Source: SMWD01 sp964629475
Lineage (GTDB): Bacteria > Pseudomonadota > Gammaproteobacteria > Steroidobacterales > GCA-2729495
NCBI GenBank assembly: GCA_964629475.1
Contig: CAZVQW010000004.1
Coordinates: forward strand, 62,001-126,000
DNA: 64,000 nucleotides
Direction of reading: 5' to 3'
Below, piece by piece: positions 35,276-42,648 of this stretch (position 1 is the first letter of the stretch; each line of letters begins with the position of its first letter). The position numbers and the translations under genes were made by a program. The notes under the pieces are model-generated. The model did not search any database. It was given only the letters and a program-made list of their open reading frames with translations, and had not been told where the DNA came from.

Positions 35276-36073
35276 ATGAAAAACAGTTTTACCACTGAAT
35301 TCGTTTTCCAGTTATTCGCCCTGATCGTCGCGATCATCATCGTACATACGATTTATGTCGGCATCGTCAGGCCGAATGCAGCGGCAGTACTCGAAGAGCA
35401 GACGATCATGATTGCCCAGGATCCGGACTACGTCCCCGAGCGGTCCGGGTATGTCATCGTCAAGGACTTTGAGCAGGAGGCTTGCTTCATTCTGATGATT
35501 TGGGCGCTGTCGATCATGGGTTATAAGGCGTGGATGGCAAACGGGGAGCGCGCATTGCTGGCTCTCGATCTCGTGCCGGTTGCCGACGGTGTGCGCATTT
35601 TGCCCGAGGACAGTCGTGAGTATGCGCGCCAGTTACAGGCATTGCCGGACGTGCAGCGTCACTTGCTTTTGCCAAGAACATTGCTGGCGGCGCTGGAGCG
35701 CTTTGGCGCAACGCGCAACGTTCAGGATGTTTCATCGTCGACACACACGATGGTTACGTCCGAGGCCGAACGTCTCGAATCGGAATTGTCGATGATTCGT
35801 TATCTCGCCTGGGCAATTCCGTCGATCGGTTTTATCGGTACGGTACGCGGTATCGGTGTTGCGCTCGGCCTTGCACATCGTGCCGTCGAAGGCGATATCA
35901 GCGGCGTGACACAGAGCCTCGGTACCGCATTTAATTCAACATTCATCGCACTGTTGATCAGTATTTTTCTGATGTTTCTTGTGCATCAGTTACAGCTTTT
36001 GCAAGAGCGACTTTCGTTCGATACGGAGCGCTATGTCGATCAGCATCTGATCAGGCATATGCACGTTCAATGA
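35276..36073 (+). CDS. MotA/TolQ/ExbB-family proton channel protein
   Basis: 265 residues with four hydrophobic segments at about 10-30, 68-84, 174-198 and 218-238. The third and fourth hold the family signature: YLAWAIPSIGFIGTVRGIGVAL (the P-x-x-G-F-I-G-T-V-x-G turn) and TQSLGTAFNSTFIALLISIF, with Thr and small residues lining the ion path. In MotA, TolQ and ExbB this subunit forms a pentamer around a dimer of MotB, TolR or ExbD. No such partner with a normal ExbD domain is encoded here; the two VWA proteins downstream have a matching membrane helix and are the likely partners. The cytoplasmic loop (about 85-173) is shorter than in MotA. Confidence 0.88.
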   Translation: MKNSFTTEFVFQLFALIVAIIIVHTIYVGIVRPNAAAVLEEQTIMIAQDPDYVPERSGYVIVKDFEQEACFILMIWALSIMGYKAWMANGERALLALDLVPVADGVRILPEDSREYARQLQALPDVQRHLLLPRTLLAALERFGATRNVQDVSSSTHTMVTSEAERLESELSMIRYLAWAIPSIGFIGTVRGIGVALGLAHRAVEGDISGVTQSLGTAFNSTFIALLISIFLMFLVHQLQLLQERLSFDTERYVDQHLIRHMHVQ

Positions 36074-36107
36074 AGGCGTGATGTAGTTGCCACCCGATGA
36101 CGACCCG

Positions 36108-37559
36108 ATGACAACAATCGCGATTGATTTCAATGATACGGCGCTCATTGCCGTCGGGCCGGAAGGTGTGCTCGAACCGGGGCTGGCTACGGAACCCGGC
36201 TATGCGGTCATTACCGGTGGCGATCCATTTTTTGGGCTGGCTGCCCGACGGCAGGCGCGGTTACGCCCCCGTGATACCCATGCTCGTTTCTGGCGTGAGC
36301 TGGCGACCGAGCCGCTGGCAGAGAAAGTGGGCCCGTATACGACATCGGCGGATCTCGTGCATGCCCATCTCCAGTCACTGTGGCATGGCTGGTCGGCCGG
36401 GGTCAGCGATGTAATTTTCGTGGTTCCGGATTATTGGTCGCCCGAACAGCTCGGTCTGCTGCTTGGTATTGCCGAGGAACTCGCCATTCGGGTGATCGGT
36501 CTGGTCGACAGCGCCGTGGCATCGACACGTTGCCACTATGAAGTTGACGACCTGTTGCACCTCGATATTTCCCTGCATGCCGCGACCGTTACCCGGATGA
36601 AGCAGGAAGGTGGAACGGCAATCGAAAGCCGACAGTCAATCGACGGTATCGGTATCGAGCGACTCCAGCGAGCCTGTGTCGAACACATTGCCGCCCGCTT
36701 TCTGGAGCGTACGCGGTTCGATCCCTTACACGACGCGTCCAGCGAGCAGGCCCTGTACGATGGTCTCGACGGGTGGCTGCGATCTTTGCAGCGATCTGCT
36801 TCAGTCACCGCGACGATTGAACGCAACGGCAATGAATACGCCGTACTGATCGAACGGGATGGCCTGGTGCCGGTACTGGCGTCCTGCTATGAACCGATCA
36901 TGCAGCATCTGCGCAGTCGCCTGACTGCCGGGCACAATGTGGCGATCCAGGTCACCGACCGGCTTGCCGGGTTTCCCGGTATCGTCGATGCTGTCGATCG
37001 ATTGCCGCAGGTTACAACTTTTGTACTTGAGCCCGCCGCCGCTGCGCGTGGCGCATTACAGCGTGCAGGGCAGTTTGCGCAGGCGAACGGTGGCATCGTT
37101 CTCAAGACATTGCTGCGCTGGGACCGGGCGCCAATAGATGTTGAAGCCAAACTCGCGACCGAAAATAGTGATTGCAGTCCTGCAGCGCCGCCACCGGCAA
37201 GTGCACTGGAGAATATGCAATTACCGACGCATGTCTTATATGCGGGGCGTGTGTATCGAATTGGCGAGCAACCGATAAATATCGGCAGCGAACTCGCGGC
37301 GGATGATTACGGTATCAGCTTGCCTGTCGGCAACCGCGGCGTTTCCCGTCGTCACTGCGCCATTCAGGCCGGCCTGAACGGCGTTGAACTCGTTGACTAC
37401 AGTCGCTTTGGAACCCGCCTCAATGGTCATGCCATCGACAGCGCGGCCATCCTGCAGGCGGGGGACGTCATCAGTGTCGGTGAACCGTCGATCGACCTGT
37501 GGCTCGTCACCGAAGTCGCCGCCGATGTCATGGCGCGGGGGGCCGGCGATGGCGCGTAA
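36108..37559 (+). CDS. Degenerate actin/Hsp70-like protein with C-terminal FHA domain
   Basis: 483 residues from the ATG at 36108. The N-terminal ~330 residues resemble the actin/Hsp70 fold: an opening beta hairpin (TIAIDFNDTALIAVG) at the phosphate-1 place, VSDVIFVVPDYW, GLVDSAVAST and LLHLDISLHAATVTRM at the phosphate-2 place. The Gly residues normally needed to hold ATP phosphates are missing, so binding may be lost. After a Pro/Ala linker, residues about 375-465 form an FHA domain (NRGVSRRHCAIQAG, VDYSRFGTRLNGH, LQAGDVISVG), with Arg and Ser of the phosphothreonine pocket present. It is soluble and likely docks phosphorylated partners of the operon kinase. Its stop overlaps the VWA gene start by 11 bases. 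Confidence 0.82.
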   Translation: MTTIAIDFNDTALIAVGPEGVLEPGLATEPGYAVITGGDPFFGLAARRQARLRPRDTHARFWRELATEPLAEKVGPYTTSADLVHAHLQSLWHGWSAGVSDVIFVVPDYWSPEQLGLLLGIAEELAIRVIGLVDSAVASTRCHYEVDDLLHLDISLHAATVTRMKQEGGTAIESRQSIDGIGIERLQRACVEHIAARFLERTRFDPLHDASSEQALYDGLDGWLRSLQRSASVTATIERNGNEYAVLIERDGLVPVLASCYEPIMQHLRSRLTAGHNVAIQVTDRLAGFPGIVDAVDRLPQVTTFVLEPAAAARGALQRAGQFAQANGGIVLKTLLRWDRAPIDVEAKLATENSDCSPAAPPPASALENMQLPTHVLYAGRVYRIGEQPINIGSELAADDYGISLPVGNRGVSRRHCAIQAGLNGVELVDYSRFGTRLNGHAIDSAAILQAGDVISVGEPSIDLWLVTEVAADVMARGAGDGA

Positions 37560-38643
37560 GAAGTTTGATGTATTCAACCTGTCGTTTCTGGATGTCATGG
37601 CGTGCGGTCTCGGCGCAATTGTTCTGTTTTATATGATCATCAATGCGCAGGTTGCAGCGCGTGCAGACCTGGCAAATGAAGAGTTGCTTGCAGAAACCAG
37701 CCTGCTGGAAGAAGAGGTTTTCGATGGCACCAAAGACCTGATTCGCATCCGGACAACACTTGAAACCAAAGATCAGCAACGCGTATCGGCCGAGGATGAG
37801 GCCGACGCATTGCAGAGGATGCTCGAGCGATTGCTCGAGGAAATCGAAGGTTCCGAGGCGAGTCTCGCGCAAGTCGACAGCATCGAAAAACTCAGGTCGG
37901 ATGTCGAGCGGCTCGAGACAGCAAAGCAGAAGATGCAGGCAGACAGTGCTGACCCGGGGGATAGTTCTGGCCGTAGCCTGCGCAGCTATATCGGTGAAGG
38001 CAATCGGCAGTATCTGACCGGCATGAAAATGGGCGGCAAGCATGTCCTGATCCTGATTGATTCTTCGGCGAGCATGCTCGGGCGATCTTACGTTAATGTC
38101 GTGCGCTTTCGTCTGATGGACAATGAACGAAAACGTCAGACGCCGAAATGGCAACAGGCAGTGGATACGGTCGACTGGCTGACGACCAAACTCGATCCGG
38201 ATGCAATGTTCCAGATTTACCGGTTCGATGAGAACGTCACCAGTGTCGTACCGGACGGGACCGGAGAATGGCTCGGTGTATTGAACGGGGTCGGGGTAGA
38301 TCGGGCGATCGCGGAACTGCGCAAGGTGACACCGGGCAATGGCAGTAACCTGTATCGGGCGTTTCAGTCGATTCGAGACCTGGAGCCGCTGCCGGATAAT
38401 ATCTTCCTGCTGACCGACGGCTTACCGACCCAGGGCCGGGTGGTGCCCAGCAAGCCCGAGATGATCAATGTCAGCCGGCGCATCGATTTGTTCAATAAGG
38501 CCAGGCGGGAACTGCCGGGGCGGGTGCCGCTCAACATTATCCTGTTGCCGATGGATGGCGATCCCGATGCTGCCGCCCACTATTGGCGGCTGGCTGTCGA
38601 GCGCAGGGGGTCGTTCATGGCCCCGTCACGGGATTGGCCATGA
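37549..38643 (+). CDS. Membrane-anchored VWA protein 1 with ExbD-like helix
   Basis: 364 residues from the ATG at 37549, which overlaps the upstream stop. Residues 1-35 hold a short basic start then one helix, NLSFLDVMACGLGAIVLFYM. The F-L-D-V-M core and Asp15 align by eye with the proton-carrying helix of ExbD (F-I-D-V-M). A coiled coil follows (about 45-132), then a VWA domain whose metal site DSSAS begins at residue 171, with later LLTDGLPTQG. The VWA would be periplasmic and bind a ligand through a divalent metal. This replaces the peptidoglycan-binding or ExbD/TolR globular domain of known motor partners. It is paralogous to the next gene. Confidence 0.9.
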   Translation: MARKKFDVFNLSFLDVMACGLGAIVLFYMIINAQVAARADLANEELLAETSLLEEEVFDGTKDLIRIRTTLETKDQQRVSAEDEADALQRMLERLLEEIEGSEASLAQVDSIEKLRSDVERLETAKQKMQADSADPGDSSGRSLRSYIGEGNRQYLTGMKMGGKHVLILIDSSASMLGRSYVNVVRFRLMDNERKRQTPKWQQAVDTVDWLTTKLDPDAMFQIYRFDENVTSVVPDGTGEWLGVLNGVGVDRAIAELRKVTPGNGSNLYRAFQSIRDLEPLPDNIFLLTDGLPTQGRVVPSKPEMINVSRRIDLFNKARRELPGRVPLNIILLPMDGDPDAAAHYWRLAVERRGSFMAPSRDWP

Positions 38644-38678
38644 TGAAGTGGGCATGAGAATACCGTGAGCAAAAGACG

Positions 38679-39734
38679 ATGAAAAAGAATCGCGATACAG
38701 AGACCTTCAGCCTATCGTTTCTGGATGCGGTGACCTGTGCATTCGGTGCCGTCATCCTGTTGCTCGTGCTGACGAAAATATACGAGCCGCAGATAATCGA
38801 GCGCAGCAAAGAACAACTGATCGGACTGATTGCAGCGTTGCAGGAGCAATTGTTCGATATGCGTGGCGAGGTTGCCGTCATGAACCGGGAGTTGTTGACC
38901 GTTGAAGAGCAACTGGCCGCATCGGGAAGCCGTTTGGCGAGCCTGCGTCAGTCCATGAGCAAAGCGCAGGGAAAATACGATGCACTGCAGATTGAGTTGC
39001 AGGGCGATACAGAAGAACGTCAGGCACTGCTGGCGGCTCGTCAGAGCCTGACCGTCGAAATGAAAATTCTGCTCGCGAGCTATCAGCCGGAACCGGGCGA
39101 CACGACGGTGGGTGGCATCCCCGTGGACAGTGAATACATAATATTTGTTATCGATTCATCGGGCAGCATGCAGGCCGGCGCGTGGCGCACCGTCGTCGAT
39201 ACGGTCGAAGATACGCTGAAGGTATATCCCGATATCAAGGGCATACAGGTTATCGATACAGACGGTGTTTACCTCGATTCAAATTATTCCGGGCGCTGGA
39301 TTCCCGATACACCAGGCAACCGTCGGCGTGTTCTGAGCGGCATCAAGAACATGCGCCAGGCCCGTAACTCGAGTCCACGGCGCGGCGTTCAGAAGGCGAT
39401 CGAGAAGTTCTACGAGCCGGGATTGAAAATCAGCATATTCATCTTCGGCGATGATTTCGATGAAGACCGAACAACCATCGAGCAGATCGCAAGTTTTGTC
39501 GACAGCATCAATACGACGGATGAGTTCGGCAATCGTCTCGTACGGATTCATGCTGTCGCATTTCCCGTGCATGTCAATCAGTTCAATTATCGCTTTATCC
39601 GTTTCTCCCAATTGATGCGCACGCTGTGCGAACGCAACGGCGGCACATTTATCGCACTGACCGAGTCCGTCGGCGGCGGGGGCTTCCGGATCCAGATCGG
39701 TGCCCGGCAACCGCAGGAATCCAATGGTGGCTGA
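38679..39734 (+). CDS. Membrane-anchored VWA protein 2 with ExbD-like helix
   Basis: 351 residues. It has the same plan as the preceding gene: a helix beginning FSLSFLDAVTCAFGAVILLL, with Asp16 and Cys20 at the same spacing as Asp15 and Cys19 of VWA protein 1; a coiled-coil stem (about 40-130); and a VWA domain with a complete MIDAS motif DSSGS at 159-163. The two proteins share the pattern F-x-L-S-F-L-D-xxx-C-xx-G-A. Two different subunits could form a heterodimer inside a pentamer of the channel protein. It is the last gene of the operon; a REP-like palindrome follows 140 bases later. Confidence 0.9.
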   Translation: MKKNRDTETFSLSFLDAVTCAFGAVILLLVLTKIYEPQIIERSKEQLIGLIAALQEQLFDMRGEVAVMNRELLTVEEQLAASGSRLASLRQSMSKAQGKYDALQIELQGDTEERQALLAARQSLTVEMKILLASYQPEPGDTTVGGIPVDSEYIIFVIDSSGSMQAGAWRTVVDTVEDTLKVYPDIKGIQVIDTDGVYLDSNYSGRWIPDTPGNRRRVLSGIKNMRQARNSSPRRGVQKAIEKFYEPGLKISIFIFGDDFDEDRTTIEQIASFVDSINTTDEFGNRLVRIHAVAFPVHVNQFNYRFIRFSQLMRTLCERNGGTFIALTESVGGGGFRIQIGARQPQESNGG

Positions 39735-39874
39735 CGGGCCGGAGCTGGCCACGTGTCTTTGTTAACCGTATGAGGGCAGGGTATTCGGCGGGCTGCCGGA
39801 AAATGACTTTCGTCTCTACGGTGAAGAATGATTGCCTGTAAAGTCTCGCAGTGCGTATGAAACTTGATGCTGGT

Positions 39875-39941
39875 TGTGGGAGCGGCTTTAGCCGCGATGC
39901 CCTGCAATGGCGCCCCAATCGCGGCTAAAGCCGCTCCCACA
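39875..39941. repeat. REP-like palindrome, TTTAGCC subfamily (copy B)
   Basis: Perfect 24-bp arms at 39875-39898 and 39918-39941 around a 19-base loop, identical in arm sequence to copies at 18833 and 59520. It lies in the 243-base gap between the last VWA gene and the aldehyde dehydrogenase gene; the rest of that gap shows no other clear signal. Confidence 0.93.
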
Positions 39942-39977
39942 ATATATGAGCATGGTTAAATTTTGGAGACTTCGACG

Positions 39978-41411
39978 ATGAGTCGCGATATGGCCGTTCG
40001 TAATCCGCGTACCGGGGAAGACGATTATTCAATCCACCCACTCGATGCAGCGGAAATCAGCAGGATTGCGGTTGATCTGCGGGCGGCACAGCAGAACTGG
40101 TTCGAGCTCGGCGTGGAACGCCGTTGTGAGATTGTCCGGGCCTGGGCGGATTCCCTGCTGGCGAAGCCTGATGTGGTCCTCGATGCGTTGTCAATCGATA
40201 CCGGTCGACATCTGCTGGCGCTGATCGAAATTCGTGCTATTGAGGGCATTGTTTCCGGCTGGTGTGTGACCGTGCCGAAATTGCTGGCCAACCACGGCGA
40301 GCGACCCTCGATGACGCAAGGCGTCGGCATTCGTGAGCAACTCGTGCCGTATGAGCTCGTCGGTGTCATCAGCCCATGGAATTTCCCGGTCCTGTTGTCG
40401 ATGCTCGATTCGATACCGGCGCTGATCGCCGGTTGCAGCGTCATCGTCAAGCCGAGTGAGGTGACGCCGCGGTTCATCAAACCTATGAGCGAGTCGCTGG
40501 CAGCTTTTCCGGAACTGGCCGCGGTTTTCCAATGGGTCGAGGGTGACGGCGGGACCGGTGCAGCGATGATCGACAACGTCGATGCAATCGCTTTTACCGG
40601 CAGTGTCGCAACCGGACGCATCGTGGCCGAGGGCTGTGCGCGTAACTTCATACCTTCATTTCTGGAGCTGGGTGGCAAGGACCCGGCGATTGTCCTGCCG
40701 ACTGCCGAGCACGAAAAAGCCGCACGCATCGTATTGCGGTCTTCGGTTCAGGCAACCGGGCAGGCCTGCCAGTCACTCGAGCGGGTTTATGTGCAGGAAG
40801 ATCGTTACGATGAATTCGTCGATGTGCTGGTCGCGATGGCCGAGAAGGTCGAACTGAATTATCCCGATATTCACCAGGGGCAAATTGGCCCGCTGATATT
40901 CGCGAAGCAGGCCGAGGTCATCGCCGGGCATATCGATGATGCGGTACGCAAGGGCGCCGAGATTCGTTGCGGTGGCAAGGTTGAGAATTATGGCGGTGGC
41001 ACATGGATCCGGCCGACCGTTCTGGCCGGTGTCGATCATACGATGGAGGTCATGACCGAGGAATCGTTCGGCCCGGTGATCCCGGTCATGGCATACAAGG
41101 ATGTCGATGAGGCGATCAGGCTGGCCAACGATACGAAGTACGGTTTGTCTGCCTCGGTCATCGGTCCGGATATGGATGAGGCCATCGCAGTGAGCCAGCA
41201 CATCAATGCCGGTGCGATCAGCGTCAATGACGGTGCGTTAACTACCGAGGTTCATGATGCGGTCCACGATTCGTTCCTGTTGTCGGGCATGGGGGCGGCG
41301 CGAATGGGGGAGAGCGGCATCACGCGGTTCATGCGGCAGAAGGCACTGCTGATCCGGCATGTGGAGGCACTGGGGATCGAGTCACTGGAAGAGAGTCAAT
41401 TGAAGGTGTAG
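39978..41411 (+). CDS. NAD(P)-dependent aldehyde dehydrogenase
   Basis: 477 residues from the ATG at 39978 with GGAG at 39965-39968. The superfamily signatures are complete: SPWNFPVLL, VIVKPSEVTP, FTGSVATGRIV, the general-base Glu in FLELGGKDP, the nucleophile Cys in GQACQSLERVYV, and EESFGPVIPVM. It oxidises an aldehyde to the acid through a thioester on Cys. The sequence around the Cys (QACQSLERV) is that of the broad-specificity group; no substrate is evident. It appears as a single gene. Its final bases and stop run into a weak, REP-like hairpin. Confidence 0.93.
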   Translation: MSRDMAVRNPRTGEDDYSIHPLDAAEISRIAVDLRAAQQNWFELGVERRCEIVRAWADSLLAKPDVVLDALSIDTGRHLLALIEIRAIEGIVSGWCVTVPKLLANHGERPSMTQGVGIREQLVPYELVGVISPWNFPVLLSMLDSIPALIAGCSVIVKPSEVTPRFIKPMSESLAAFPELAAVFQWVEGDGGTGAAMIDNVDAIAFTGSVATGRIVAEGCARNFIPSFLELGGKDPAIVLPTAEHEKAARIVLRSSVQATGQACQSLERVYVQEDRYDEFVDVLVAMAEKVELNYPDIHQGQIGPLIFAKQAEVIAGHIDDAVRKGAEIRCGGKVENYGGGTWIRPTVLAGVDHTMEVMTEESFGPVIPVMAYKDVDEAIRLANDTKYGLSASVIGPDMDEAIAVSQHINAGAISVNDGALTTEVHDAVHDSFLLSGMGAARMGESGITRFMRQKALLIRHVEALGIESLEESQLKV

Positions 41412-41452
41412 GAGCTGGTTCTCAACAGAATAGGCCGACTCCTGCTGTTTTT
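41410..41452 (+). terminator. Probable weak terminator after the aldehyde dehydrogenase gene
   Basis: An imperfect stem (41410-41420 with 41433-41443; AGGAG pairs with CTCCT, then wobble pairs) is followed by a run of five T residues at 41448-41452. The left arm GTAGGAGCTGG also looks like a decayed REP-like arm. Confidence 0.4.
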
Positions 41453-41571
41453 ATTGTTCCGCGAAGCGATCTTAATTTGCGCATAATTAAGGTAGGATAC
41501 GGCAGTCTGCTTGATCCATGGTACCTGCCGTCCAATCTGGAAGTTTTAATGATAGAAGCAGAGGCAAAGTC

Positions 41572-42138
41572 ATGTCACTAATAAGCAGAGCCAATCTGGT
41601 AAAGATTCACATGCTATTGGCCGCGTTCATATTCCCGGTTGCGTGTATGTTTCTTGTCACCGGTGGGTTCTACACTTGGGGAATTAAGGGTTCTTATGAT
41701 TCCGAAGTGCATATGATTTCGTTGTTAAAGCCGCTAAATCAGGATCAGCGTCAGCTCCAGGCGCTGGTTGAACAGGAACTGCTGAAGCTTTCTATAGCAG
41801 TTCCAAGTGGGGGCGCTAAAGTGAAAAAGGGTGGTACATCCTTCAAGTTTGAATGGACAGGTTCTGACAGGGATGTTGTCCTTGAGCCTACCTCAGGCAG
41901 TTTGTCTGCCAAGCTAATAATCAAGGAAACGACGTGGTACCGGCATTTGGTACAGCTGCATAAAGCCAAAGGCGGGCAGCTATTTAAGATTTATGCGGCA
42001 ATCCTTGCTGTTTCCTTGTTTATCATCTTGTTTAGCGGTTTTATCATGGCATGGCAGGTGCCAAAGTATCGGAAGTCGGCACTCATTTTTTCAGCCGCTG
42101 GCTTATGTATGTTCCTATTGATGATCAGTGCTAGCTAG
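41572..42138 (+). CDS. PepSY-like small membrane protein
   Basis: 188 residues from the ATG at 41572. A first helix (about 10-30), a soluble periplasmic part of ~100 residues, and two C-terminal helices (about 135-158 and 165-185). The segment LHKAKGGQLFKIYAAILAV, with its His followed by Gly and a long helix, is typical of PepSY-associated membrane domains found near iron-uptake and redox proteins. The coding DNA is visibly lower in GC than its neighbours. No partner gene is adjacent; the TonB receptor is 11 kb away. Function unknown beyond the fold guess. Confidence 0.65.
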   Translation: MSLISRANLVKIHMLLAAFIFPVACMFLVTGGFYTWGIKGSYDSEVHMISLLKPLNQDQRQLQALVEQELLKLSIAVPSGGAKVKKGGTSFKFEWTGSDRDVVLEPTSGSLSAKLIIKETTWYRHLVQLHKAKGGQLFKIYAAILAVSLFIILFSGFIMAWQVPKYRKSALIFSAAGLCMFLLMISAS

Positions 42139-42298
42139 CCAAGAATACTGTCGTATTTGGCTCCGTCGAAGCTCTTGTTGGATGACTGCTTCTGGTTGCG
42201 GTTCACTCGTTGAGCGCATCAATTTTCTTGCTGGCGCCCGATTATAGCTTTTGTGCCGGTTGGTTAGGGTGTCTGGGATCAGCAGGTCCGTTACCCGG

Positions 42299-42325
42299 AA
42301 AACCTCGCTTCTCCTGCGGGGTTTT
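42299..42325 (+). terminator. Rho-independent terminator
   Basis: A 10-bp stem (42299-42308 with 42316-42325, one T-G wobble) with a 7-base loop; the stem itself ends in four A-T pairs and TTTT. It lies 160 bases after the PepSY-like gene. Confidence 0.8.
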
Positions 42326-42557
42326 GTCGTTCTGGGGTGCTTCTTTTCTGTGACCGCCTGCGATACAGCGGTTTTGCTGCAGGAATGTCGAGCTTCTATA
42401 TCTTCAGGAGCATCATCTTTATGTTAAACGCAGCGAATAGAGGGTAAATCTGTGTGGTATGTTGCTTTGCGACATGCTTCCCGTTGAAGCGTAAGATAAA
42501 CTGATTACGGTTCTTTGGATAATTCGGTATCCCTATGCCGAATCATCCATCGAAAGA

Positions 42558-42580
42558 AACCCGGCCTCGTGCCGGGTTTT
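42558..42580. terminator. Bidirectional terminator downstream of the acetolactate synthase gene
   Basis: An 8-bp perfect stem, AACCCGGC (42558-42565) with GCCGGGTT (42571-42578), loop of five. TTTT follows on the plus strand; TTTCTTTC follows on the minus strand, where it lies 70 bases past the ilvB stop. Confidence 0.85.
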
Positions 42581-42648
42581 GCTTATTTTGCACATGCCCC
42601 CTCGTAGCCGGATGCTGAAGTCCAGCCGCTGGTTATCTGCAAGTAGCG

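Larger units (their letters stand above)
42139..42648. other. 510-base noncoding interval with two terminators and a long imperfect hairpin
   Basis: No convincing coding region in either strand. It holds a strong terminator at 42299-42325, an imperfect hairpin at 42511-42558 and a second terminator at 42558-42580. The stretch between the two terminators has no gene, leaving room for a small transcript of about 250 bases. An eight-codon frame at 42421 with AGGAG upstream is too short to call. Confidence 0.6.

Noticed and set aside
27839..39734. Type VI secretion locus or Zorya-type defence system
   Set aside because: Kinase, FHA and FGE parts recall type VI control, and the channel recalls ZorA, but no TssB/C/H/M, Hcp, VgrG, ZorB-like OmpA domain, helicase or nuclease is present.
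42421..42447. Eight-codon reading frame with an AGGAG upstream
   Set aside because: Too short and without attenuator-type codons or a downstream gene in the same direction.
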